From positions 11,297,501 to 11,361,500 of the forward strand of contig NC_092566.1 in assembly GCF_037975245.1 (NCBI RefSeq): a stretch of DNA of 64,000 nucleotides, given 5' to 3'. A program made the position numbers and the translations under genes. Below are positions 33,901 through 51,399 of the stretch, piece after piece. Within the stretch, counting starts at the first letter, position 1; every line of letters begins with the position of its first letter. The notes below the pieces were generated by a model. The model did no database searches. It saw nothing but the letters and a program-made list of their open reading frames with translations, and was not told where the DNA came from. Origin of the DNA: Apostichopus japonicus (taxonomy: Eukaryota > Echinodermata > Holothuroidea > Aspidochirotida > Stichopodidae).

Positions 33901-36900
33901 TCCCGATTAAGTTAAAATGACTTTCCATAAGTGCGAGTGGAAACTGGAAAGCAAGTACATATAGAAAACCTCCAAATTGTTAACAACTCACCGAATGTTC
34001 CTTGTAATGTTATGGCTTGCTCTTTACGCATTTAATGATAAAGATGGCATCAGTCACTAAAGTCCATTGGCATTTCTAAATTTTTGTTGGCAGCCATAAA
34101 TGATCTTTGTTTACCAGCTGTATTTGCGACTCAGCCTGTTATGACCAGATCTGCCCCCCCCCCGTCCTCAACCACCCTTATGTCCCTTACACCCTCATGT
34201 GGGAGAGCTGCACCTTGCAGCTCTCATGCTATAGAATGAATAGGAAAGCTGTTGAAATATTGTTTGACAATAAACTAAAGTAGTAAGAATGTCTAACAAA
34301 CGTGAATGGATGAGAACAATACAGTGAATCGCTTCCAGAATTAACAAACAATTGATCCTGGCATCTCCGGTGTATTGGTGAATCGTGTCTGATGTCAGTA
34401 CGATACGGTACATCGATCCCCACTGGCAATGGGGATGTTTAATTGTTAATTCCTCTTATGCCTGGCTCTTCTTACCGTCTATTTTATTCACTGTGCAATC
34501 TGCATCGACAGTATTTACGTCTTTGTCCATCCATAAAACACGATATCGCTTATACACCATACTGCTTTAAAAGATACCACCCCCCCCCCCCTCTCACACC
34601 GGTCTGATCTTCAAAGATTTCTTTCACATAATCTGTTATTTTTCAACACCAAGTTCGTAAATCGACTGGGATAATCGCATGATTCTCGCTGTGACTGAAC
34701 AGCGTGTATCAACATGATCATATAATACATTTGTTCAAGTTTAATAGCATTTCGGAAATGAAGTGATTTATTTATTTTATGCGCGCATTTTCCTTAGAAG
34801 TATTGCCGACGTAATAAGCTTGACGAACGTGAATAAATTTATTAATTGTTATGAATCTATACGGCCGTATAGACAACAATACATCCACATCGTAACCCAA
34901 ACATGAAAGTCATTAATACCAGCATAAATGTTAATGAAAACTGGTTCTCGTTAAAAAAGGAGAGGTGCACTTGAAAAGCTCTTTTTTCAACTTCTCTTTC
35001 TCCACCTCTCTTTCTCTCTCTCTCATTTTTTTTTCTCTTCTTTACATATTCTTAGAAAATTGACAGCCCTAATCCGAACGAAACCGGCGAAAATGTTTTA
35101 TGAAAATGGTAATCCACTTAATTGAAAATATAGCGGCTTTCTTCTTTCATCTTGTTTATCCATTTATGTTAACAATAGTAGAGAAAGCTGATCGCGCTCA
35201 CTTCAACACAATGCGAGGAACGTTATCACCAGTTAAAGGAATGTTCCATTCAGTTCATCTTTATTGGCATATTGCGACCTGTTAAGCGTGTTTTCTTTAG
35301 GATTTACAGACATAATTCCTATTCGTTTATAACCCCGTTCCCAGCGGCCCGCTATCACCCCCCCCCCTGTTGATATCTGGGGGAAGGGGGATAAATGTGG
35401 TATTTTCAGAGAAAACTGTAAAAGTGTTAGATATTGAATAAAATAACGGGAAAATCTTACAACGGAAGGCTTCCAATGGTTCTGCAGTTATATACTGCCA
35501 ATCATGAGAACACCCAGAAGATGACCCAGAAAACATCCAATCTGCACCAGAGGACTGAGGGAGGGAGGGGGGGGGGCATAGAGAGGGAGTTGTATGACGT
35601 AGGGGTGTCGATAGGAGGAGGCATGGAATATTTTGCCCCCAATAAATTGTGTGCAGAGTTACACGCTCAGCACGAAACGCCACAGCTACACGGGAAGACT
35701 TTGTTGTTGTATAAATGTGCGGTGTAGGACATGCACGTATACCGAATCAAACGCCTTTCCACGTACACGGAGTGTATAACTAAATCCTATAGAGGGGTAG
35801 GTTGTTTCGGAAGTCAACGGTAGGCCTAAACTCTCCATGACTTTCGTTTTCATTACTCCGTTTCAAGACCGAAATTAAGACTCTGTGATTTTATTTCTTT
35901 GTTGTTTTCGATACATTTGGGTGGTTTTCCCGGAATAAATATGCATGTTTCATTCTGTAATTATGCATGTTTCATTTCAGCTGCAGCATTTGTGCACATA
36001 ATTATTTATTCTACTTCTGTTGCTTCTTCTTTGTTTCTGATTTTGTTTCGTAAGTCTCAGTTAACACTTAAGGGGTATTATTAGTGTTATTGCTATTAAA
36101 TAATATTCAAATGCTGAGTTACAATAAAAAAAAATGCCAACTCTTTTTTATTCCATTGAGTAAGCGATTGAAAGTAAACCAATCAGTCCGAGCTCTTAAC
36201 CACAATCACACGCTTTCCTCCCAACACTAGACTAGAAATCGAATCATGTACATATTATGGCAAACTAAGATTTACAGATAGGAATTTCCCTTTAATATTT
36301 TGCTGTATTTTTTGTTATGACCCCTGTTTTTCAAATGGTACCGACTTATCACATGTCCCCTCCGGAGTTCCATTAGTCGCGATTTTCGGGTGGTCGCTAA
36401 AGAATTGACAGCCAAAAGAACGTCGAAAATAAGCCGTCGACCCGGAGGCATCCCGCCAGTATCTGGCAAATTCGAAATTCTTTGAAGTTTTCCGCAGTAC
36501 AATCTAAAACAGCACCAGGGGTAACTTGGGGGCTCAATTGAAATAGTGATAAGACAATTTTATTCTTCTTTTTTTCTCTCCCTCTCTGACTTTTTTTTTA
36601 GTATGTAGAAGGGAGATAAGTTCGTGCTTACGCCATCATAATTGTATACTGTTTGGTGTAGGCCCCAAAATAGCATATATAGGCTCAGACAAGTACGCCA
36701 AGAAATAACGACTCTTAATGTATAGGCGTATTACTAGGTCAATCCGGGGAGGTGTTCCCTGGGTTAACGGTATTCACGATTTACTGCTATAGTTGGACTA
36801 CCCAACCATGCAGCAGCCTACGTATGTATCCATGGAGACCAGATTTTCTCTGAGGAGGTTGCCTACCACGTAAATGCATATCACTCACTGTAACTACACT

Positions 36901-39900
36901 GCTGCCCATTAGTGACATCTCCGAGTTCCAAATTTTTAACTTTTGAAAAACTGAAAGTTTTTTAAGCTCATGAAACTATATATTCAATCAGGACACGATT
37001 GTTTACTGCCAAACATAGAAAACGAAATGGCGAAAATTCGGTTTCATATCACAATTTACATACTTTGCAATCGCATTACGATACCTCGAAATGTTATGAC
37101 AGTGTTATGATTGTTTCCTTTAATAGAAGCAACCAATCACCAATGCTGGTCATCGGCACGTGATAGATCAACAACTTGACAACTGGTCTCGGGAAATGTG
37201 GCATATACTAATCAAGTATTATCATTGTCATAATACAATTAAGAAAATATAAAGACTTCAAAAACAGGACCCGAGGACATAATTGTCCCTCGGATCCGAC
37301 CTGGTTAGTGACCCCCCCTCTCGGATCCGACCTGGCTGGCGACCCCCCACCCCCCCCCCCCCCCGAACAGACAACACACCGAGGCAAACGTTGCGCCAGT
37401 TCCACTATGCCAACGTGTAGGCTACACAAACCTTATAGTATGCCTAATTGTTATTCCTTTCTATAAGTACACTGTCATTGCATCAGTAATTCCTCACGAT
37501 CGTTCAAAATTGTCATTTAGTTGCAAGTCTTGGGTGGCGAAGAATTTACTTACCAAATTTCAACAATTCAACATTTTGCAGCACAATGATAAATTTTTGA
37601 CATAAAGTAAGCATTCTAAGAATTTGTTGAAACACAAAACTTGCTAGAAGTATATCCAGGTGAATCTTATTAGTTCGAAAATTTGCAGCAAAATGTTAAA
37701 ATACTCACTTATGGTGTGTGAAGTTTATATGAAATGTCAAATTAGAAACTTCAATAATGAGCGCGTCAAAGTACATTGGCAGCGAAACGATTGAATTGTA
37801 AAATATACGTTGCAAGTGAGTACAGACAATCCTCCATTTCGATTTGACGAGTTAAATTGTCGCATTTCAACAAATTATCGATATGGCCATGATTTGCATT
37901 TTGTTGGGTCATAAGTGAGCATATCAACAATTTGCATAATATAGCTGGCATCATTAATTGCACATCTTTAACATTTCAAATGGCACTTTAACGTTTCCAT
38001 ACTTATATCTGGCAGTACCGTACCACAATTAGGGTATAGTGTACAACCGACAAAGAGCTAAAATGACCTATTGTACTGCTTCCTTTTTTAAACATATTAT
38101 CAGTTACCATCTTTATTTGTTCTCCCTTTATGTGAGAGAGCATTGTTTAAAGTACAGATGGTGTGAAAAATATGGAGGATCGAAGGTGATATAAACCATT
38201 TTAGAAATTCTTTGGTTAAAATGTTGTCCTAGCGAGCAGACGGAAGGGTTGAGGTTCAGTATGTTAAACTTGTTCCTCTTCTAGCCCAAAATCTAAACGG
38301 TCATGATATGGAAATTTGCAAGTGCCATGATAGGCCAAGACCTCAGCTATCTTGTGGTGGGTAAGATATGCCAGTTGAAAACTTCTATCTATGCTTTGGC
38401 GGGTCTTGAAAGTGACGAGTTTAGTGTGTAAGTCAATGGAACTATTAACTGCGGTACGACACCTAAAAGTTTTGTCAGTGCGCTGTAGTTCTTAAACATG
38501 GAAGACAGTTGATGGTATATATAGCATAGGCCTATAGCATGAATACGATATACCACAAACACCACTGCAATCTACGGATAACGATATAAAAGACCGGAAA
38601 TAATGCTAAAAACAGATCTAACATTTCAAATTAATAAAGTGTAGTCGGTAATATGATATTAGTAATTAAATATATACAAACAAAAAATGAATAAAGAGAA
38701 GGATATTTCTCAATAGAGATATAAGATACCACTGTGTATTAAAATCTTTTCTATAGAGAGTTTGTTTATATTATTTTTTCATCAATGGTGAATTAGCCTA
38801 GCCTACATTGCTAGATATGTTTATAGTTAAAATTGTAAATGGTTCAACATAATTATATAGTCTATAAGAATATAAAAAAAAAGGTTTGGTGAATAACCAA
38901 GAGCTATAACGGTGATGAGAACAAAACTTTATCACTAACCATTTGAAGTGTTTATTTTATTTTATGTTTTTTCTAAATGAATAGCCTATTATATATTGCA
39001 AATTTCAAACGATTGAACGAAGCCACGGTCTAATGAGCGGAACATTTTTTATATTTATCAAACTTTGAGCACTGACTGGTCGCAAAAGCCGCGTTATAAA
39101 TACATCAATACAACATATCAATTTTTAGTAATCCGTGACCAGATTGCATGCATGTCTCTTCATAAAATCATTGGCATAAATAAATCCATGGCTCCAGAAT
39201 GCAATTTTCACATGAATATTTAGGTCTATTCTATTCATTTGATTTTATAGTTTAATGAGTAAATGGCTCGAAGCATGGACATCAATTTGCTCCTCGAAGT
39301 GTTTGTGTGTGAGTGAAGGGAGGGGGGGGGGGTGTACGGGTGAATCACAATCGCAAGGGGTTCTAACTTAGTGCCATCGGCATACATGCGGCCCCGATGA
39401 CACCAGAAGACTGCCAACGCCATTTTCATGCACATTGGAAGACAGTATTCAGACAAGTACGTGGGCCGCTTTTAATTGCTCATGTTTGGCTACAGTTATT
39501 AACAAGGGCCCTAAACAAGAGAAGTTTAAATTCGTTTGAAGACTTAACCGACTTCTTTGACGCCATAATATATATTTTTTCCATGTAATTAAAACCAATA
39601 CTTCATGTGATATAAAGCTGAAACTCGGGCATTTTACTAACCAGGCAATTTCGCTGGGAACTTTTTCAAGGAGTAAGAGAACGAGGACTTTTTATCAGAG
39701 ATAGCCACAAATATTGAAAGCTTAATTTCTGCATTGTAGAATAGAATAACTTGCACATTTACTAATCGTTTCATTTTGGACCATATTGTGTCCACTAAGG
39801 TCTCGGCGCGGGTTTCCCATACCGAAAATAACAAATAAATTAATTAATTAACAAACAAATAAAAAAAAGCAAGTTAAACACTCCTTTACTGATTTGTCTC

Positions 39901-41871
39901 CCCCCCCCCTTCCCTCCACCAACCTCTCATGTTTTAATTGTTGTTGTTGTTATTGTTTTTGAGGACGCTTTCATCTAAACGTGCTCACTGTGACTTAATC
40001 CGACTACGATGTCCTTCATTCTTTGGGTAAACTCAACGTTAGATAATTACCAAATTACCTGACCATATTGTATGTTATTCGTGTACACCAAAAACCCTGC
40101 TACGTGAGTTTATATACACTATAAGCTTGTGTGAAGAACTCATTAAAACTCTTTGCAGTCCTAAGCCCACAAATCAATGACGATTTCAATACATTTCCAT
40201 ACAAACAGGTTCCAGAGACATCCCCCTCCATTTTCTTGACAAATAACAATATTGTAACTTGCAATGGGTCGCTGTCTCGACGCTTGTTAGGAATTTAAGG
40301 GACTTTACTCGCTTCTGACAAAAAAGTCAATCTAAGACCATTAACCGTGTAAAAAAATCGGCGAGCCTTTGAGCGTCACCGCCAACAGCACCATTGCAGC
40401 TCATTAACTCCAGTTGGTATACCTAATTGGAATTCTGTCAATCAAAAGAAGGCACAATACAAACCATCGAAGCTAGAAGCTGTCAGTCATGGCCCTATGA
40501 ATAGGCATGACTATGTTATTACGTGGATTCAATCGTAAGCGGCTAGATCTAAGACGTCCGTAATGGAACATTTGAACAAGTAATTATCGAAACCCATTCA
40601 GTGGACATATAAGAAAACCGTAGGTTTTTTTTTAATCTTTTATTGATAGTGCAGCTGACTTTACTATGGACAGCCGTTTCGGACATTATTCGTCCATTGG
40701 GTTATTTATTTTTTCTCTCCATAGGACTGAAGACAGTCGATTATTATGTTGTTGCTTGCCGGCGAAGTATATGCTGGTCTGATAATGCCATTAAATTAGG
40801 AAACCTTTTTTCTTTCATGAATCGAAATGGTTTTCCAAATGGTGTTCAGAGACTACATGGAAAATAAAAGATCTTAGCGCCCAATACTTAATGGGTAATT
40901 TGGCAATTTGCAACACCAGAAAGTTCTGAAGAAAACAAGCGGACCGCTTTTTTAGTGTGTTGCTGAGTCCCGTGGGTGGCGTTTATAGTTTTTTTTCCAA
41001 AACAACGTCGTTCTTGATTTAATTATAGCATTATATCGTCCATTCATTATTCTTAGAAGCATTGTTGTCGTAAATGAAGAAAGGAAACGGAACTGCGATA
41101 ACCGTGGAACGCCGTTTCAGACATCTGTTCATTAGTTATATATGTTGAATATTATGTTGCTGTTTGGATATGTGTAGGTCTCATTTAGGTTATTTTGAAT
41201 TGGAACACACCGTTATAAACAGTTCTCCCTAAAATAATTTTCTCAACTGTGCGTGTAAAATGTGTACAAAGTTTTGGATTTGTGCTGTGGAATAATGTAT
41301 ACTATTTTGTGGACTATTTTTAAATGCTAAATACTAAATCACTTCCTTCATATTCATCATTTTGACACAAAAAATGTACAAATATATATATATATATTGC
41401 ATATATTAATTACCCACATTTTACATATCAATATCGTAGCCAGTGTAGGATTTGGTTCCCTAGTGTAGGATTGGTTCCGTTTAGTCGAAATATTATATGT
41501 GAAGACAACCAACATATCCCCATCAATAATCTATTCAGCAAAGAAACCTTAGTACCTACTTTATAATTCTTAAATGAATTTTCTAAAAAGAATATCTAAA
41601 AGACGTTGACTCATACCAACAGTTCGATTTAAAAAAGCCCTCTTAGAAATGATGACCGTACACTTAGCCGAGAAATTTTGTAGCAACTAGCAAGATTTGA
41701 ACTTTTGTGTTCAGTTTTTAGGAAAGTTGCGCTATATCGCCTACCGTATATAGCCTAAGTCTCCCCAACCCCTTCCCATCGATACAGAAACTGACATTGT
41801 ACACCATAGATTCGCACAATTCAAACCAGGGCTACGGCGAACTCTGCCAGTGAAACCAACCATGTAAGAAC
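33901..41871. other. 8 kb without a confirmed gene
   Basis: Mostly anonymous AT-rich sequence with homopolymer patches (C at 34156-34163, 34579-34590 and 35358-35366; G at 35561-35576 and 39323-39331; C at 39901-39909). A two-copy, about 31-bp direct repeat containing CTCGGATCCGACCTGG lies at about 37292-37354. Segments around 40658-40770 and 41095-41165 share words (ggan.gccgtttc.gacat; attatgttg.tg.tt) and may be an old duplication. No frame has a domain I recognise. Confidence 0.45.
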
Positions 41872-41954
41872 TTAGCTGTCCGCACGATAATTATTCATAC
41901 GGAAAGTAATTATGTAACAAAGCTGTCCACGCGATAATTATTCATACGGAAAGT
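41872..41954. repeat. tandem duplication, about 49-bp unit, two copies
   Basis: agctgtccgcacgataattattcatacggaaagt at 41872 recurs with two changes at 41921. The unit contains an ataattat half-palindrome. Confidence 0.85.
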
Positions 41955-42198
41955 TCAATGTCATTTACATGGTCATCTGGTACAGCTTCCGTTAGCTTTG
42001 ATCACCATGGTAACGGTAATCCACTTTCATGCCGCTCATTCGTCGCGGCCATCTACAAGCCGATGATAAACAAACGCGATCAAAATGTACTGGAAATATA
42101 CATGGTTAGAGAAATGATAACATCAGCAGTCAACACTGCAGGCGTTTTTAAAGAGCAGATATAGCAAAGTATCTTATATGGTTTATATGTGTAAAAGT

Positions 42199-42570
42199 CA
42201 GTGGCGTAGGAAGGTACTTTTGAGTGGGGGGGGCTGAAGACTGATGGCCGGCCTGGGGAAGGGGTCTAAGGGGAGGGGGTGTCCCCCTCCCCTTTGGAAT
42301 TTTTTGCATTTCCAGGTGGCCCCAATGCAATTTGGTGCAATATAGCACACTTCAACACCCACTCCATTTTGTAAACTTAATTTTGTATTTTCACCTGGCC
42401 TTAGATGCAATTTGGTGCTCCAAATGACATTTTTTTCTCATTTGGAAATGAAAAAGGGGGTTTCTGACTTGCGAAGCGGGGGTGGAATGATACTTCCGCC
42501 CCTCCACATTTTTCACTGGGGGGACTGGCGCCCCCCCCCCCCAGCCCCCCCCCCGGTTCCTACGCCCTTG
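42199..42570 (+). mobile_element. hAT miniature element family 2, copy 1 (372 bp)
   Basis: Starts CAGTGGCGTAGGAAGG and ends CCTACGCCCTTG, inverted hAT-type termini. It is flanked by the perfect 8-bp duplication GTAAAAGT (42191-42198 and 42571-42578). Subterminal G and C homopolymers face each other. The same sequence occurs reverse-complemented at 50978-51335, identical over most of its length, so the family was recently mobile. No transposase. Confidence 0.95.
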
Positions 42571-42810
42571 GTAAAAGTGTATACATGAATAACACTTATT
42601 TATATTCTGCAGTGTGCATGGTGCCTTCAACTTATACGGTACCATCTTCAATACTGCACGGTATCCAAGAGATTGTTGTCAAGCATCCACCAAAATAGTT
42701 ATGGATAGAAATAAGATATTGATTCCAAACGACAATAAAACTCACCACAGTTTCTAAAACGAGAAACGTCAAGATATATTACATTACTAAATGACTGATT
42801 AATTACTTAC

Positions 42811-43053
42811 TTTGTTCAATCCGTAATATTTCGTCCGGTATGACACTATTGTAACAGTAAATATATTCAAAAGCATTGCGAGTAGGAATATCTATAATAT
42901 AAAAATTATAATAAATTTGAAACGAAAGTGAATGACGGATATTTTTAATCCATTTTACCAAATCAACTCCAAAATCTGTTTTAATTGTCTCTATACTGCC
43001 CGGGAAGTTCATGAAACAATCGATTTTGATTTCCCCCTTTAACAAAGATGAAG
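42811..43053 (-). CDS. possible internal or first coding exon, unknown protein
   Basis: One frame stays open for about 80 codons and ends exactly at a strong splice donor (AACAAA followed by GTAAGT; donor GT at 42810). The left boundary could be an AG at 43055-43054, though its pyrimidine tract is poor; an internal ATG at 43012 is the alternative start. The peptide is mixed in composition, not low complexity: from the ATG it begins MNFPGSIETIKTDFGVDL, then has an aromatic, Ile-rich stretch (KWIKNIRHSLSFQIYYNF) and an acidic end (VIPDEILRIEQ). I do not recognise the family. The antisense and other frames are not open. No partner exon was identified, so this could still be chance. Confidence 0.3.
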
Positions 43054-47779
<4,726 letters not shown>

Positions 47780-47831
<52 letters not shown>

Positions 47832-47861
47832 AATATATATATACATATAAATATATATATA

Positions 47862-47909
<48 letters not shown>

Positions 47910-47927
47910 TATATATATATATGTGTG

Positions 47928-47967
<40 letters not shown>
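47780..47967. repeat. (AT)n microsatellite, about 188 bp, with interruptions
   Basis: TA dinucleotides with taaatata and gtgtgtatatgtata interruptions. The interruptions recur, suggesting higher-order duplication within the tract. Confidence 0.93.
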
Positions 47968-47969
<2 letters not shown>

Positions 47970-49414
47970 CAAATCTTTTCTTATTTGGCCTTGAGATAAT
48001 GTACAGACTGATTAGCAAAGACGAACCAATCGATACAGATGTGACAGTTGTGTGTGTTTGTGACATTACATCTTGTGTCACACAAAATAATATCAAATGA
48101 GGGGTGAGGTCGTCCATTGGCTTTCTTGTTTTCTACGCTAGGGATGGGTTTTGCGAAATCATTGATGACATCCAGCAAAACGGAACAAGGTTTGTCTCAT
48201 CTCGTTGTGTGAGATATCATTCACGAACATCTCCGTTTATCTTATATATAACAAAGATGGCGGTTTGATTTTGTACCTTCTTATACTTTATGGTGTTTCA
48301 AGTTATGTATAGATAAAGAGTGATTGGTGAAAGTAATCAGCTTGGATCTCTTAACCGAATCTGTTAGTACCGATGCAATGCAGCAACCCATCATTCCAAA
48401 AAGACACAGAAACGTCCACCATATTCGGTGAAAACAATACCATTTCCATGCCTTGCGATTGACTCACATAAAAGGATCGATAGCGAAGTCTGAAACTTAA
48501 AAGAGTTTGTGAAACGACAGGCATTGATCCAATTCCCAGGTTCACAGCTTATTCCTTTGAAAAATGACTTTCAACTTGTCCCTCATGCTTTGACCCACCT
48601 TGCCCCAATGTTCTGATCAACTTAGTAACTCTTAGATAGGATTTAATGTTTACTTTAGGTGTCTGCTCTTGAACTACGACATGACGTTAATAAAAGAGAA
48701 CAAATTGGAATAAAAACAAACATATTTCAAGCGACGGTAGGTCATTCGAGACCGTGACAATCCTTCCTATACACCAGCTGACGGTGAAGGTTTGATATAG
48801 TGGCGCTATCCATCAATGAATAAAACAGAGAACCTTTCACAAAACACACCCAAATGACAGTTGTTAAAAGCTGTTTGTATCATTATAAAGCTTTGAACTT
48901 CTTGCCGTTCTTTGTTCACATCTCCATGTGAATCAAGAGGCATTAATTCGACACTCGTATTTATTTTGAAGGTTGTCGCAGTGTAATGATGTTTCTTGAT
49001 TTATGTCCATTTTGGCGTTCCATCATAATTAATCCTTGTTAAAAACTATATAAGAAGAGAGAGATAGAGGTAGGAATGAATGAATGATAAAAAGAATGAA
49101 AGAAAATGAATAAGAATGAAGCATCGTGGAGAGATTGCCCTGTAGTCTGAAATATTGATTGCGCAGTGATGTGACTGGGCTAACCTCCCACTAGAAAGAT
49201 TTATAATCTTGCCTTTAGAAAATGCTTTGCAATATTTGTCGGCTACGATTTACAACGGGCGCCAAAATTCTGTCAATATCGGATTCGCTTTTAACAATAT
49301 GTCACGTTCCCCCGCGCTCTCTCTGACACGCAGCGTAAATTACTAGAAACTGTGTTTTTCAGAATATCGCTGTTACACTGGCGATAATCTGTCTCTAGAG
49401 AAACACGCCTTGAG

Positions 49415-49420
<6 letters not shown>
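47968..49420. other. no gene recognised
   Basis: Anonymous sequence with a GAAT/GAAAG-rich patch at about 49070-49120. Confidence 0.45.
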
Positions 49421-49486
<66 letters not shown>

Positions 49487-49490
49487 TATT
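49421..49490. repeat. (AT)n microsatellite, 70 bp
   Basis: Alternating TA, one C interruption near the right end. Confidence 0.93.
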
Positions 49491-50555
49491 GTTTATTCTT
49501 TCTCTTCCAATCTCTGACTTTGAAGGGATGTCGCTTTGAGCTAATACTCTCTTCCAAACCCGGCAATTGATTTCTTGTTAAATGTTACTATTATTGACAA
49601 TGACAGATATTTTCTTTTGGGTGTTAGCTTTGTTCTCTCAGAGAAAAAAAGGAAAAAGAACAAGAAAATGGTATAGCTATATAACGTGATGTCGACAGCT
49701 ATTTATTACATTATTTTCTTTTTGCAATTTTAAGCGGGTCAATTTACATGTAGAAAATTGAAGCTTGTCTTCTTTGTCTAGTCAAACTAATTACTAAACT
49801 TCCCACTCAATTCATTTGAAACCCCGGGATAGTATCTATCTATATATCTATCTTCTTCTTTTTTTTGGGGGGGGGGGGGGGATTTCTGCTTGCTTTTTTC
49901 ACGTGTAACTTTCCCGGTTCAAGTTTTCCATGCTATAAGCTATACCTCGTGCAAGGTTGTACATGTACGCAGCATGCTTATAGGATTTATCGATTTGCTT
50001 ACTATCAAAGTTGTAGGACGACATCACGTGATAGTAAATATGCCAAGCAGTGACAAAAGTAGCAACACTTTCTCCTTACGACCCTATAACTCTCCGCTTT
50101 TGTGACTTCCTTCCGCTTTATCTCTCTCTCTTATACAAAATCCAGTACGTAATTCTTTGAGTAAACCAAGTTTTGTTATAGTGGAAATGGCGACATATCC
50201 AAAACGTTCGAGGACGCCATTGCGTCTTATAACTATATATGAACGATTCCCTAAACTACAAACATTACTTGTTACATGTCAGATACTAACGCTTCCGTAT
50301 GGGAAAATCCAGAGGTGGTAACCATCCCCTCCCACTCCCCAGGTGGGAAATATAAAATAGGCCTGTATTAAATTTTAAAGTAAAACTAACGTTAATAAAA
50401 TTTTACCTGTCACCAGTTTATGTGCTCTTTCCGAAGCCCATTGGCCTTGGTTGCTTGATACAGTTTATATGAGAAAATTCAAACGTAACAAGTGCACAAT
50501 AAGATTACTGCAAAAAAGTAAAACTGTTTAACCAAGGTTTACCCTTTGGAATTAT

Positions 50556-50969
50556 CTTGTTCACAAAGTCATTCAGATTTTGACCTCAAATGACCGTTGA
50601 CCTCTGCAAAAATTGGATTGTTTTACTCACTATAGTGTAAGATGGATTTACATATCAAGTATATGAAGTTCGTCCAAAACTTTACTTTTGTTTAATTAAC
50701 CGTGTTTACAATTTTTCAAACTTTGACCTATCCTGAGCTGTGTTGGCCTTCGACCCCTATATCGTTTTGAGAAGGGTTCATGTGCACACTAAGGGGGTCG
50801 ACCTACCAAGTACCAAGTATGAACTTCAGTCAAGCTTCACTTTTGCAGTCATCATGTTTACAAGATTTTCAGCCTTTGACCTTTTTTTGACTTTAAGTGA
50901 CATTCGACCTCTACCGATTTCAACCGGGCTACTCGTACTCACCAAGAGAGATTTACATACTCAAGTATG
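50556..50969. repeat. diverged tandem repeat, 140-155 bp unit, rich in TGACCT
   Basis: Landmark words such as cgtgtttacaa...ttcaaactttgacct recur near 50556, 50702 and 50857, and again at about 51367 beyond the inserted hAT element. Shared later words are atttacatat.caagtat.aagttc and ttcacttttg. TGACCT or TGACCG occurs at 50581, 50591, 50598, 50724 and 50877. The arrangement resembles a TGACCTTTGACCTC-type repeat that I associate with marine invertebrate genomes. Confidence 0.72.
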
Positions 50970-50977
50970 ATGTTCAA

Positions 50978-51335
50978 CAAGGGCGTAGGAACCGGGGGGC
51001 TGGGGGCGCCAGGCCCCCCCCCCCAGTGAAAAATGTGGAGGGGCGGAAGTATCATTCCGCCCCCCGGTTCGCAAGTCAGAAAACCCCTTTTTCATTTTCA
51101 AATGAGAAAAAAATCTCATTTGGAGCACCAAATTGCATCTAAGGCCAGGTGAAAATACAAAATTAAGTTTACAAATTGGAGTGGGTGTTGAAGTGTGCTA
51201 TATTGCACCAAATTGCATCTGAGGCCACCTGGAAATGCAAATGCTGGGGACACCCCCTCCCCTTAGACCCCTCCCCCAGGCCGGCCATCAGTCTTCAGCC
51301 CCCCCCCCACTCAAAAGTACCTTCCTACGCCACTG
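50978..51335 (-). mobile_element. hAT miniature element family 2, copy 2 (358 bp, inverted)
   Basis: Reverse complement of the copy at 42199-42570. It starts CAAGGGCGTAGGAACC and ends CCTACGCCACTG, with a perfect 8-bp duplication ATGTTCAA (50970-50977 and 51336-51343). It is inserted into the 140-155 bp tandem repeat. It differs mainly in homopolymer lengths and a few small indels, for example the loss of about 14 bases near 51241-51245. Confidence 0.95.
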
Positions 51336-51399
51336 ATGTTCAATCAGACTGCCCTCTTTGTGTTACCGTGTTTATAAGCAGTTGTCACATACAAATACA

